64,000 bases of DNA, from contig JAWWNJ010000021.1 in the NCBI GenBank assembly GCA_037176885.1, positions 372,001 through 436,000 of the forward strand. Direction: 5' to 3'. The DNA is from Favolaschia claudopus. Lineage: Eukaryota > Basidiomycota > Agaricomycetes > Agaricales > Mycenaceae. The notes below the pieces were generated by a model. It saw only the letters and a list, made by a program, of their open reading frames with translations, did not search any database and was not told the origin of the DNA. Position 1 is the first letter of the stretch; each line of letters starts with the position of its first letter. This document shows positions 31,376-42,076 of this stretch, piece by piece. Position numbers and translations under genes: made by a program.

Positions 31376-32196
31376 CGTAGGGGACCGAGGATTCCCTCGA
31401 AATCATCCCGCTCGCCGCCGACAAGCCGCGCCAGAACGGCTCGTATTCCTCCCCTTTCACCTTAGCGCTGAGCGCACCGGCCCTCACCATCTCACGCCTG
31501 TGCCAAATCGGCCTCTTTCCCCACAATGCCGACCTCGTGTTCTCCATTATCGCCTTTCAGCCTGACCTCCGCACGTGGGTCATCGGTCTATGGGAACTTG
31601 CTGTCGGAGGGGGCAACCCCAAAAACCAAGAACGCATCCGATGGGCGCTAGCGGAGTTAATCCTGACCAACAGTGATATTGCCAAGGCCTTCGAACGGGC
31701 AACGACGGGTCTGAACACGGACTCGACCTTCCAGCGCCTCCTCGATTTCGTCCGCACCATCTCCATTCGCTGGAATCCCCACTCGAAGCACTTCTGCGCC
31801 TACGCCAAACCCTGCACCGACGATTACGACGACTGGGAAGCAGTCCGCACTGCCATCCGCAAAAGCCGCCTCACACATGCAACCTCCATGGTGACCTTCG
31901 AGCCGGTCGCAGTAGGCAACGGGAACGCAGCGCCGTGGTGCCAGAACTGCAAAAATGATGACCACATGCATTGGGGTTGCTTTTCCCCCAAAGACGACGA
32001 CGACTGGTGGGGGAGCGAGGTCACCGGCCTCTCCGCTGCTAAAGAGGGGATCCTAGCGAAACCCTGGAAGAAAAACAACAGCCGCCCCAGTGGTGCTCCC
32101 TCTGCATCCTCGCGCGCTAACAATCCCTCCTGTAACACTGGAGGAGGGGGACAAAGCTCGGGACGCAACTCGGGACGAAACTCGCAGCGACGATAG
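31376..32196 (+). pseudogene. LINE ORF1, gag-like with zinc-knuckle-like motif
   Basis: The frame is open from an in-frame TAG at about 31375 to 32196. It contains hydrophobic N-terminal helices, GLWELAVGGGNPKNQERIRW, an ILTNSDIAKAFERA segment, and a C-x2-C...H-x3-C cluster (WCQNCKNDDHMHWGC). The tail is basic and Gly/Ser-rich (GGGGQSSGRNSGRNSQRR). This is the arrangement of a LINE nucleocapsid-like ORF1 that coats the element RNA. The TAG lies where the upstream reading still looks coding, so the true start was probably further 5'. It is a different ORF1 lineage from the minus-strand remnants at 2.3 and 30.3 kb. Confidence 0.7.
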
Positions 32197-32754
32197 ATTT
32201 GGAAACCCGTATTTTTTCGCACACCCCCCATAGAATATTACTGAAAATCACCCTCGTCTTTATAAAACCAGAATAACCTAAATGCGTAGTCAACACATCT
32301 GCCAAATATACTCCTTTACCCACATATTGAGTGAACCATCAGCTCCGCAAGACAACAAACTTGTCGGTCGCAAAACAGCCACCATCCAGTTCTGGGACTG
32401 GGAAAAGTCGTGCAATAAGCACGCGACCCGACCCCGCCACATTTACTGACCGCTTAACTGCGGGACAGGAAACGGGGAAGGGCTTTGCGTAGTGCAAACG
32501 GAGGAGTCTATGCTCCTTCGAATGTGCTACGCCGCAACGGCGGGACCTATTTAGGTCGGGGTCCGCCGGCCAGCAGTCCTGGCGTGTGGTAGTTTCAGCT
32601 CAGGGTCTCCCGGAAGACACTGGAACTGAATCCGCCACAACCCCAACTAGGTAGGAAATGCTGACATGCCTTAGCGAGGTAATGTCAGGTCCTCGTCCCA
32701 GCTACTAACAACTTACAGCCTTATATTCTTCTTACTAACGGAGCAATTTACAGC

Positions 32755-33183
32755 CAAGGTACAAGCAACGGTGATGCCGGAGGGTACAGCGACTCCGCCA
32801 CCGGCCGCTATGTACCTGATGAAGGCTCATCACAAGGAGGGGAATCATGGGGAGGCCAACGCTCGGAGATGCAAAGGCCGCCCAGCCCCGACATCGACGA
32901 TGAGCTTCCGCCTCCCCCCACCGACTCGCACAGCGGTCAACCTCGCGTGAATAACCCAACCACGCCACTGCATACCCCGCAGGAGCAACACCAGTTCAGG
33001 GCACATCAGCCCGCTCGAAACCACGAGCATGCTCAAAACCAAGAGCAGCGCACACCTGCGCGTCAGACACCTCCTGACAACACCCAACCATACAACACTC
33101 AGAGCCAAAACCCAGGCTCGAACCAACCCGAACCCCCAAGACCGAACACACGCCGACATGGTAGCATCGTCGCAGGGGAATAA
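32755..33183 (+). CDS. Possible small Pro/Gln/Asn-rich ORF between ORF1 and ORF2
   Basis: Open frame overlapping the 5' end of ORF2 in another frame (ATG at 32869, open upstream to about 32755). The composition is low complexity (SPDIDDELPPPP, TPPDNTQPYN) and shows no domain. It may be the disordered N-terminal part of ORF2, reached by a frameshift, rather than a separate gene. Confidence 0.35.
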   Translation, partial: QGTSNGDAGGYSDSATGRYVPDEGSSQGGESWGGQRSEMQRPPSPDIDDELPPPPTDSHSGQPRVNNPTTPLHTPQEQHQFRAHQPARNHEHAQNQEQRTPARQTPPDNTQPYNTQSQNPGSNQPEPPRPNTRRHGSIVAGE

Positions 33184-34590
33184 GAAAAAACTCACAAAAG
33201 CTTCAGTCAAGCTGGCAGCGCTGAACATGAACGGGATGGGTAACCAAAATATGTGGCATGTTGATAATAAATGGTACCACCTATGGCAGGATATACGCAC
33301 CAACAAAGTGGGGCTCATGATTGTCGGAGAATCGCACCTAAACGACCAAAGACACCTTGACATTGAGAACCTCTTCGGCCAATGCCTGAGAGTGGATTTC
33401 ACAGCAGACCCGGACGCACCGACGAGCCGTGCGGGACTTGCTTTCGTTCTAAATAAAACATTAGTCAAAACAGACGGCGTCAAAACCCACGAAATAATTC
33501 CAGGGCGTGCCATGCAACTGGAATTAGAGTGGCACGGTGAAGAACCGCTCTCCGTCCTCGGAGTATACGCCCCGAATGATACACATGATAACGCCCAATT
33601 CTGGCGAGATATCAAACAATGGTTCATGAACCACCCCAACGTCAGGAAACCTGACGCGATGGGGGGAGACACGAACGTGGTTGAGGATGCCATTGATCGG
33701 CTCCCATCACACCCCGATGCGCCTTGATGAACTCAAATCATACCTTGGATTGGTGGATGGCTGGAGAGCAACCTTCCCGACTACTCTTGCATACACATAC
33801 CTCCAGAAAGCGACGGGATCACAATCTAGAATCGACCGAGTCTACGTCAAACATGGAATATTAGACCAAACTTACGAGTGGAGAATTCAGCCAGCGGGTT
33901 TCGCAACCGACCACCAGATGGTAACTGTACGAATCACCTCCGCCAACGCCCCTACCACAGGACCTGGCCGATGGGTCTGGCCCAAACACCTGAACAGTGA
34001 TAAGAACTTGAAAGAATACATGCAAGAAGAAGGCTTGAAATTGACGAGCCAGATTCTGAGCATGACGAGACGACCGATCTGGGACCCAGAACACAACCCC
34101 CAGACAGCTCTACGGGATTATAAGCAAAAAATCATCGCCCGGTGCAGAGCAAGATCTAAAATTGTCATTTCGAAAGCTAAAAAGGAAATCAAGAAATGTG
34201 AAAACCAGCTCGAACTAATCTTAGCTGACAACTCCCTCTCGCAAGACGAGAAAAGTCTCTCCGGAGCGGTTCTCACGGAAAAATTGACGAGACTCTATGT
34301 CCAGCAGCACAAACGAGCGAGGATTGACGCGAGGATCCGGAACCGCCTAGAAGGTGAAGTCATCAGCAAGTACTGGTCAATGATCAACAAACCGAAAAAA
34401 CCTCGTGAAGTCATTCACCGTCTGAAAAAGCCGCAAAACCCAATATAGTTCCGACAAACGAGAATCCTGTATACGAGACAGACTCGCGTAAAATGGCAAA
34501 CATAGCAAGGAATTATCATAACGACATCCAGAAAGATAGAAGAGACACGCCCGTCGAGGAACGCGAGCAAACAATCCAACGAGTACTGAG
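33158..34590 (+). pseudogene. LINE ORF2: AP-endonuclease domain and linker
   Basis: From MVASSQGNKKKLTKASVKLA the frame enters an exonuclease-endonuclease-phosphatase domain: LAALNMNGMG (Asn), GLMIVGESHL (catalytic Glu), GVYAPND, a GGDTNVV strand (Asp/Asn), SRIDRVYV, and ATDHQMV (catalytic Asp-His pair). A frameshift near 33725 separates the PSHPDAP part from RLDELKSYLGLVDGW. A second near 34445 precedes PVYETDSRKMANIA. A long basic/coiled linker (SKAKKEIKKCENQLELI) follows. The enzyme would nick target DNA for target-primed reverse transcription. All catalytic residues appear present; the frameshifts and insertion inactivate it. Confidence 0.8.
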
Positions 34591-34593
34591 CCG

Positions 34594-36033
34594 GGATTGA
34601 ACAGACGCGGCGCACACGGCACACCTTAGATTCGGCACACCCGAATCAGATGCGGCACATCAAATTCAAAAGCGGCACATCAAACCCACCTGCGGCACAT
34701 GAGCCAGAACAGATGCGGCACTTCCGGTAACTTCCGATATCCTCTCCGACATTCCCGCGAGATGGCGATCTGCTGCTAAGTTGAAGAAGTTTTTCAGCAT
34801 TGACCTCATCGGCGTCGATGAACGCAGTGGTAAATGCAAAAAGATGCAATTGCAATATATAAGAATATATTTGAACAACGGAATTGTCATTATGTACATA
34901 CCTGCTTCTGACCCCTGAGAACAGATACGTCGTTGCGTTTTGCACCATTCTTATCGACGCCGGAGCATTTTCTATTGCGAATGGGCTGCACGAACCTAGA
35001 ATATGTCAGCAAAAGGGTACAAAAATCAGGTAAAAAACGTACTCAACAGCTTTCTGTTCCGCTGTAGTTCCTTCGTCACGGCGTGTCTAGCGCTGTGCAG
35101 CGAAAACACGATCTCCCGAGCCAATAGAGGCTTTGCGGTAGCCACTGGTGGCTATTGGTGGCTAATTTTTCTCGGGACCAGACGACAGCCTCTGGGTAGA
35201 TTAGCCACCATTTGTACGTCCTATTGACAGGATGCAGTGGTGGCTACCTTGAGCCGGAGGCTCAAAAAACTATTGCACACGAGGAGCTACCAATAGCCAC
35301 CGGTGGCTACCGCAAAGTCTCTAATATCTAGATCTCGGCGCTCGACTTCTGGAAGCTGGCGGTCCGCGCGCTCGCAAACATATGCGCCTAAATGAATAAA
35401 TTAGCAAACAGTGATGTAGTAGAGTTACAGTTTCGCACCTGCACAGTCGACGCAACGCGTTGCAAACGCGTCAGGCGCGTTATTCTCGACTTTGGCGGGT
35501 GTCGGGGTTGATTTGGGTGGAGAGAACGCGGAACCGCGGTGATGACACCCATTATCGACAAATTGGCGGAGTTGGGCGGCATCGATCCAGTCGGTGGTGA
35601 TGTAGTCGCGTGAATGTGCCTCGACAGAGGTCGGAGTATAGATCTAAAACGTGTTCGACGCGTCAAGACGCGTCCACGGCTGTCACGAAGGGAAGGCCAC
35701 GCACCGAGCTTCTAAATTCCGCGATGACCTTGTTTGGCAGACTATCAATGTATCTGGAGTCCCCGGCGGTGCGTTGGAAAGGCATTGCGGCGCGTTTGTA
35801 CCAGAGGTCGGGGCGATGGATGTCGTGGTACGGGAAAGAAAGGTGGGATCAATATTTGGCTCCCCGTTGTACATTATTTGCTTGATTTGATGCGCACGGA
35901 CCTCCTCCTCACGGCACACTTCGAAAATCAGCAGGAGTGCCGTACTTGCAGCCCTTTCGGCACATGTGCCGCATGTGAACGCGGTGTGCCGCATCTCAGA
36001 TGTGTGTGTTCGCCGCGTCTCATACATCCTCGT
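34594..36033. mobile_element. TIR element, 1.44 kb, with GCGGCACAT subterminal repeats
   Basis: Inserted in LINE ORF2. Near-terminal inverted repeats are AGACGCGGCGCACAC at the left (34603) and its inverted counterpart ...GTTCGCCGCGTCT at the right (ending 36020). GCGGCACAT or GTGCCGC words recur several times just inside both ends. The 5-mer AGCCG flanks the insertion (34589-34593 and 36034-36038). Removing the element plus one AGCCG restores the LINE frame exactly (RVLSRTARTLSDEQ). No transposase is recognised inside. The extra outer bases differ slightly between the ends, so the exact termini are uncertain by a few bases. Confidence 0.8.
35126..35322. mobile_element. 197-bp MITE family 3, copy 1
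   Basis: Inverted ends AGAG(G/A)CTTTGCGGTAGCCAC of about 30 bp. The flanks are AAT on both sides (35123-35125 and 35323-35325). Same length and ends as the copy at 57658-57854. Nested inside the 1.44-kb element. Confidence 0.9.
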
Positions 36034-36412
36034 AGCCGTACTGCACGCACTCTTTCTGACGAACAGATTGAAACACTTCGCAGAAAACTCACCAGGGAAG
36101 ATGTAATGGAAGCGCTGAAGCTATCAGCCAACGACAAGGCACCAGGAGAAGATGGAATAATGTACGAGGTCTGGAAGACCCTCGATGCCCGCTACCGAAC
36201 ATTTAAGGAACAAGGCAAACCAGCCTTTGACATAGTCGGACGCCCTCCTGGTAGTATATAATGACATTGAGGCCCAAGGCGTGGCCAAAGGAACAGGCTT
36301 CTCTAAGAGCTGGATGGCCCCTTTCTACAAAAAAAATGATAAGGCCGACATAGCCAACTACCGCCCGATCTCGCTCCTGAACACTGACTACAAAATATTC
36401 ACGAAAGCTTTA
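36034..36412 (+). pseudogene. LINE ORF2: start of reverse transcriptase
   Basis: Continues the LINE frame after the inserted element: LSDEQIETLRRKLTREDV, then KLSANDKAPGEDGI (RT motif 0/1 region with the PGEDG turn). After a frameshift near 36237 come FSKSWMAPFYKKNDK and ADIANYRPISLLNTDYKIFTK (RT motifs 1-2). It is cut inside RT at about 36412, where GC-rich modules begin, so the palm and active site are missing. Confidence 0.85.
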
Positions 36413-37225
36413 ACGATCCTTGTGTTTTCATGTAGAGGAAACAACGTTCAAGCGGGTAATTATCCTATCCTATCCTAAACTTGAAAACAGCACCGGGCCA
36501 TCAGAATTGATGGATCACATGCTTTTTCATGTGACTTTGACACCAAACCACGGGACCACACGAGACGTCGCGAGCGGAGCGAGCGTAGCGGGGTTTGGGG
36601 CGGCCAGCCCCAACAAGCTGTGTGACCGAACGGTGGGAGGCCGGCGAGCGCAGCGAGTCGGCCGTGCCGGAGGTAGTGAGCTAAAGCTTGTCTATCTATC
36701 CTATACATGAAAACACAAGGATCAGGACACGTGAAAAGTAACGTGACTTTGACACGAAACCACGGGACCATGGCGAGATGTTGTTGCCGGCTGTCGAGAT
36801 GTTGCTCCCGGTTCCCACGAACCTTCCCGACGGCGCCGCGCACCGCGAGTGCAGCGAGCGGTAGTGCGGCGCCGAGGGCACGCAATCCAGCAAGAAAAAA
36901 ACACGCGGGGTTTGGGCGAGCCGGCCCTGCCGAAGGCGGGGTGCTTAAGCTTGTAATAAAAGACACTACGGGACCGCAGGTCCCGTGATAATTCACGTGA
37001 AAAAGCAGGTGACTTCTCACACGCTTTCCCCGGCGCCGCGCGCCGGCGAGTGCAGCGAGCGGCAGTGCGGCGAGCGGCAGTGCGGCGCCGCGGGCAAGGA
37101 ATCCAGGAACAAAAAAACATGCGGGGTTTGGGGTGGAGCCCCGACAAGCTGTGTACCCCCCGTAGATAGGGACGCGAGCGCAGCGAGCCGGCCCTGCCGA
37201 AGGCGGGGTGCTTAAGCTTGTAGCG
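36413..37225 (+). mobile_element. GC-rich modular repeats, at least four head-to-tail modules
   Basis: Module heads lie at about 36471 (TCCTAAACTTGAAAACAG), 36700 (TCCTATACATGAAAACACAA) and 36955 (AATAAAAGACACTACGGGAC with the GGGACCGCAGGTCCC hairpin). An inverted head-like fragment is at 36413-36440. Each is followed by a GCGAGTGCAGCGAGCGGCAG-type run, a GGGG...CCCC hairpin and a tail ending AAGCTTGT (36690, 36954, 37220). The array sits in LINE RT. Confidence 0.65.
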
Positions 37226-37918
37226 GTAAAAATAGGAGGACCCTGCAATCGAATATCTTGCACTCAATCTCACCTCTCAGAACTGAGAAGCTGACCCTGC
37301 GCTTGATATTGAAGCGCTAGACCGGCGGCTCACAAGGTTGAAAAACTATTTCATGAATGAGACGAGGGGGCGGCCGGCTCTGCAGCGAAAGCGGAAACAA
37401 TCCGAAGCGAACCCAATGTAAGTGTTCAATGGTAGGTGTGCCAGAGCCTTTAATGGCCAACACTGCCAATATGACAGGTCCGCATGGAGGCGTTTGACAG
37501 CCTTGACAGCTCGGACGTTCAAGTCCGAAACTTCCCGAAACATCACGGTTGTCACAGGCAGTGACTGACCTGTCACCGCCAGCCAGCTAGGGGTCATTCA
37601 AGGTGTGCGGGCCGGTCAAGCCGGCACACCGGGCAGGGAGGGGGAAAAAAAATAATTGATTATTTTTTGGAGGGTCGGAAAAGGTTTCAGCTGCTTAGAA
37701 GCAGCTACTACTGCCCTTTCTACGCCACATAACCCTCCCAAAAGGTCCCATCATGGATCCTGACCCTCACCGCCGCATCATCCCTTTTAGGTTCTCAACT
37801 TTGGTTGTATTTGGTATCAGTTCCAACGGAAAATGAGATGCACATACCTTTCTGGTGGGCATACAGTGGCATATACGACCTCCGCCAGTTGCTCTGAGCT
37901 CTTGGTTTTAGCTGCCCC
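37226..37918. other. No gene recognised
   Basis: Short frames only; a poly-A/T-rich hairpin (AATAATTGATTATTTTTT) is at about 37650. Confidence 0.3.
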
Positions 37919-38164
37919 AGCTCACCCCCTCCCCGAACACATCACGTGAATTTCCTTTTCGGGAACGTGTTTGCGCCGGCCACTCATTGGGGGCAGAAAA
38001 ATGCATAAGCACCGCTGTGGAGAGTCGGAAGGGTGTGAAAGATTCTTTTAGAGCACCAAATCGACGAATTTAACAATGTAAATCCGTAAATATGACGGAA
38101 ATTGGGACCCCGGTGCAGTGTACCCACTGGATATACCTCTTTTACTTTGCCAGCCATTGTAGAA

Positions 38165-38250
38165 GCTCTAGTCTAGTGGTTGTCACTCATCTATTTCGAC
38201 GAGAAGGTGTAGTGCAAGGTCACGCGTTTGATTTTGCTTCGGCGTAGCAA
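38165..38250 (+). ncRNA. tRNA-like relic
   Basis: A-box-like TAGTCTAGTGGTTG (about 38171) is followed about 50 bp later by a degenerate B box (CGCGTTTGATTTTGC). The acceptor stem does not close. Probably a decayed tRNA or SINE copy captured in the TIR element. Confidence 0.35.
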
Positions 38251-38701
38251 AATTTCCTTTTATGGAATTCCCTTTTTCCAACCATCTTGCTTTTTCTGAT
38301 GTCATTTGCAGTTGCCAATTGACAAGTCTTTCTTGTGCCTTTTTGCTTTCCACTCTGTATTTCAACCCCAATTGAGGAGGTAGGGAGAGTTTCAATTGTA
38401 TGCCAAGGAAATAAATTGTGTCTCTTATAGTCCTTGAAAGTTCATAGCCATTATATCTAGTTACTTCTAGTTATAAATATATGGAATGTGAAACCCCTGC
38501 TCTGGGCTAGTCCATAAATATAAGTAGTGAGATTTTGGGAGCCAGAAAACAATAAACACTACAATTCACTGGAGACACCCTTAATTGGTGATGTTGGGGG
38601 GCTTGAACTTCGCAAAATGCTTCAAGGTCAATTTGGTACATTATTCCGTCCCACCGCGCATAATACTGGGCGATGCTGGGCATAAAGTCGAAAAAGCACT
38701 T

Positions 38702-38760
38702 CAAAAAAGCGTAGACCACCTCCCGGAATTGAACCCTCAGCCATCATATGATCACGTGAT
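38702..38760 (-). ncRNA. tRNA 3'-half-like relic with T-run
   Basis: On the minus strand GGGTTCAATTCCGGGAGG resembles a T arm with B box, followed 12 bp later by a T6 run that would act as a Pol III terminator. The 5' half is not recognisable. Confidence 0.35.
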
Positions 38761-38782
38761 GTGTTCGGGGAGGGGGTGAGCT

Positions 38783-39540
38783 TGGGGTGAGCTTTAGGGG
38801 ACAGGGTAGTCGGGTCGCTACGTACGGTAGCTACAAAGTAGATACAAAAGACATGAGAAAAAGATCACCGCGAAGGTGATGAGGGAGCAAAAAATTGTGA
38901 GAAGCTAGGTATGTCGATGAGATCGACAACCTGCGAAGGATCCTGCGGATGCGCTTCGCGTCTCGGTCCAGGACGGAGAGCTCTCTCTCAGCAGCAGGGA
39001 GATGTGCGAGAGAGGCGCCTCGGAACGGAAGAAAGCTTGATGGCTTGATGATCGTGAAGAAAGTCCTGGAACGAGAGGATGTCAATCTCAGTACGCGAGG
39101 CGCTCCGGGGCTTTCGGGAGAGATGAGATGAAGCCCAAGAACACCCAACCGGGAGCACAGCTCCAATAGAGCCAAAGGCTCGCGTGAAGGGCGAATCTCA
39201 AAACGACCGAACTCCCCACAAAGGAGCGGTGCGTACGGAAGGAAATTTGAAGTGGGAGAGGAATAGATGGGATGCACGAGAGCCTTGTCCCACCCCCATG
39301 GGTCCTTAGAGGACCGAGCTGAACGATCACGCAATAAACAAGATTAAGCATTAATGTAATGCCCGAATGAAGAAGAGGAGGCAGGCAGCCCCGAGGGAAG
39401 AAGACTCAGGTACTGCCCCGGCCCACCAGAGACTAAGACGAGTGTCCCTGGTGCGGAACCGTTCCGAACAACCTAGTTTACAGCGAGGTCGAGTGCGACG
39501 TGCACCCAGCAGAAGAAGACGGAAAAGGGATGGGACGACA
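38783..39540. other. No gene recognised
   Basis: A 167-codon minus-strand frame (38831-39334) is open, but its composition is that of random GC-rich sequence and no domain or splice pattern supports it. Confidence 0.35.
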
Positions 39541-39544
39541 TCTC

Positions 39545-39815
39545 AATGCGGGCAGAAGATGGAGCGCCGTCGCGCGGGCAGAAGATGCACCGTCGTGCAG
39601 GGCAGAAGATGCACCGTCGTGCAGGCAGAAGATGCACCGCGGTGCGGCAGAAGAAGAAGAGTGTCGCCCGCGCATGGAGCTTACAGCAAGAAGAGCTGCG
39701 ACGGTCGCGCAGAAGAAGATAGCGCCGTCGCGCGGGCAGAAGATGCGCCGTCGCGCAATCAGAAGATGCGCCGTCGCGCAGGCAGAAGATGTGCCGTCGC
39801 ACAGACGAAGAGTTA
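39545..39815. repeat. GCAGAAGATG minisatellite
   Basis: About ten imperfect 20-25-bp units of GCAGAAGATGCRCCGTCG(C/T)GC. Open frames crossing it (up to 199 codons on the plus strand) are low-complexity Arg/Ala/Gly products of the repeat and are not called as genes. A short inverted pair CTTAGCTTGGGG/CCCCAAGCTAAG follows at 39829-39925. Confidence 0.75.
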
Positions 39816-39929
39816 CATGGAAGAAATACACTTAGCTTGGGGAAGTAACAGATGTCTTCGACCCTGTTTCCACTTTCATCTCAATCTTCTCAATACACGA
39901 GCCCAACACGAGCCCCAAGCTAAGTTCGT

Positions 39930-40440
39930 TGGCGAGATACAGCAGAAGAAGATGTCACAAGAGTGACACGTCAAGGAAGAAGTCGGCGGCCATCCTCCCG
40001 TAGCTCCCCGCTTCCTTGTCTTCCACTCAGGCAGGCTCGCAAGCTCACCTCGCCTGAGCTCGCAAGCTGGTTGGGGAACTTCTCGGATTGGCCTGAGTTC
40101 TCGAGAGGGAGAGATGTGTAAGCAAGCCATTGATATATTGGGCGTGAACTCCGAAATGGAGCTCGCTGCACTCCGCCCGAAGACGAAGGAGCCGAGGCAG
40201 CCCCTACGCAACTAAAGAATACAGAACAAATCCGTAGCTACGTGAGTGCGCAGGAAATAGCAAAACTAACTAGGGATGGGTGGGTGGGCACGAAAAAAGA
40301 GGGGTATGACGGCGACGGGGGGGCAAGACTAGAAGCGGGGAAGGAGACTCGAGGTCATGGAGGGGGAGGGGCTGGAGAAGAGAAGGTCTCAAAGAGACGG
40401 AGTCACCGAGCCAAAGGCGCGATGCGGAGGCGGGCGAGAC
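39930..40440. other. No gene recognised
   Basis: GC-rich stretch without credible frames. Confidence 0.3.
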
Positions 40441-40586
40441 GAAAAGAATGGGGTGATGGCAAAACGGTCCAGGTTCCCACGGTGGGTCATTGTTTTACCC
40501 TTCCCCAAGGGGAAATCCCTCGGCCGGGAAAACGCGTTTTCGGCACCCAGAAAAGCTTCGAAATGACCGATTTTTCTCAACTCGGA
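40440..40586 (+). repeat. Diverged copy of the 1-257 repeat
   Basis: Begins TGATGGCAAAACGGTCCAG and ends CGAAATGACCGATTTTTC, like the tandem units at the left edge of the window. It forms the target of the TIR element that follows. Confidence 0.6.
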
Positions 40587-41128
40587 CACTAAACGCTATT
40601 GACCCAACGATGGAGCGCACCACGTGACTGACACGTCGTGAGCCTTCAAGTTCCCCCGAGGTGCCTCTCAGAACTATAAGTAGTTGCTACTGTAACAAGT
40701 TCTTTTTTTTGGAATCCTTATTTTCCAAGCTCGTCCTTGTGTTGTTCTTGTGTGTGAGGGAATGTGAATATTAACAGAGTCATTGATATAATGTGATATG
40801 TACCCAAAATGGACACAAATAATTCGTGATTTTCTATGTAAAGCTTTGCATCTCTCCACCTTTTGAGATACAACAGAGTGCTTGGGAGAGAATGATAAGC
40901 CATATAGTATATACGAGTAGGTACTGTACTGATTTGTTCACACATCTGAGTACTAGCTTTGATGATTGATCTAACTTCGACTGACAGTGACTTCCAAGTT
41001 TACTGAATGATACACATAATACTACTGGGCATGTACTGAGGGAATATGTACAAGCCTTAACCAAGGCTCTACCGTCGTCGATTGCAGTCACGTGGTGCGC
41101 TCCATCGTTGGGTCAATAGCGTTTAGTG
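40587..41128. mobile_element. TIR element, 542 bp, 7-bp target duplication
   Basis: Inverted ends CACTAAACGCTATTGACCCA..., about 43 bp long and near perfect. ACTCGGA flanks both sides (40580-40586 and 41129-41135); an 8-bp reading (ACTCGGAC) is possible if the terminal C is counted. No coding capacity. Confidence 0.9.
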
Positions 41129-41135
41129 ACTCGGA

Positions 41136-42076
41136 CGCTTCACCGACACACCGACATCATCATGCCCCGCGTCCCAGTCAGAGTGCCATCAAGGCGGCAA
41201 TCGACGGCATTTTATTAGCAATCAATGAATCCTGTTCATATCGAGTCTGTTTCGCGTCGTGGACACTTGAGCTTGTACGACCTGACAGTTTCCACTAAAA
41301 CAGCCCAAAAAATATGAAGAGCACCGTATCTGTCCAATGGCGCCCAGGCTTAACTTACGCGAACTTGTGAGCTAGGAAGAATTGAAGCGTCTGTGACTGT
41401 CTACTATTCTTAGTCACACTGTGAGTTGATGTGTCTTCGGGCCAGATTTCAATTTTGAATTTGTTGAATCTGGCAAAAACCTGGCATCTTAAAATGTACG
41501 CAGTTAGGAAGAAATACAGGCCGCATACACATTGGAGATTTAAGGGACCCACCAGCGGACCAATAATTCTGGAATTTATCTGAATTTTTGAGAATTTCGG
41601 CCGAACCGTTCAAAACGCAACTTTCGGACTTGGCAAAAACAGGCAAAAACGCGACGCGTCAGTCATGTGATCTGTGACATCAGTGACATGTAACACATCG
41701 CTCCTTTCCCTCTTCCTTCATCTTGTGGCTTGTCTCGCGGCTTCCCGTGCCTCTACGCGCCTGAAGATGATACAAGCCAACTCATCCAGGCTATCGACAC
41801 GTTCCACGCCGCTGAGACGACCCGATAATGCCTAAATTTCGGCCTCTGAGGCTGATTACGTCTCCGATCGACATCGCGACTTCGCGCCCGTAAGACGCGT
41901 CCAAATGCCTCATCCGTGTGCTCTGACGACTATGAAGTGTTTGAATTCTTTTGAGCTTGCCAACTATCCCCTCCCACCTCTCTCTAACGGGCACGAGGGA
42001 CACGGTATGACCATCATATGCATCGCTGATTCACGCGCTCCTCACCCTCTCGATACTTTGCAATTAGCTTCAAGAC
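41136..42076. other. No gene recognised
   Basis: Only short frames. A TGTGACATCAGTGACATGTA direct-repeat-like stretch is at about 41670. Confidence 0.3.

Larger units (their letters stand above)
31190..36412 (+). mobile_element. LINE (APE-endonuclease, Tad-like) broken by nested insertions
   Basis: Gag-like ORF1 (31376-32196), a spacer with a possible small ORF (about 32755-33183), then ORF2 with endonuclease (33158-34590) and the start of RT (36034-36412). A 1.44-kb TIR element at 34594-36033 splits ORF2, and GC-rich modules cut it off inside RT at about 36412. No 3' end of this copy lies in the window. Several frameshifts and a stop show it is inactive. Confidence 0.85.
37919..38782. mobile_element. 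TIR element, 864 bp, with internal tRNA-like sequences
   Basis: Ends AGCTCACCCCCTCCCCGAAC and its inverted complement, about 30 bp of inverted repeat ending near TCACGTGA. Two tRNA-like relics lie inside, near each end. No coding capacity and no clear target duplication. Partly duplicated GCTCACCCC words outside the left and right ends obscure the exact boundary. Confidence 0.7.

Noticed and set aside
36413..37225. Canonical Helitron
   Set aside because: Some heads begin TC and copies are tandem, but no CTRR 3' end with a preceding hairpin and no A/T insertion site could be demonstrated, and no Rep-helicase is present.
38831..39334. 167-codon minus-strand frame
   Set aside because: No domain, no family resemblance, random-like composition in GC-rich DNA.
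39367..39966. 199-codon plus-strand Arg-rich protein
   Set aside because: Produced by the GCAGAAGATG minisatellite; all frames through it are open and low complexity.
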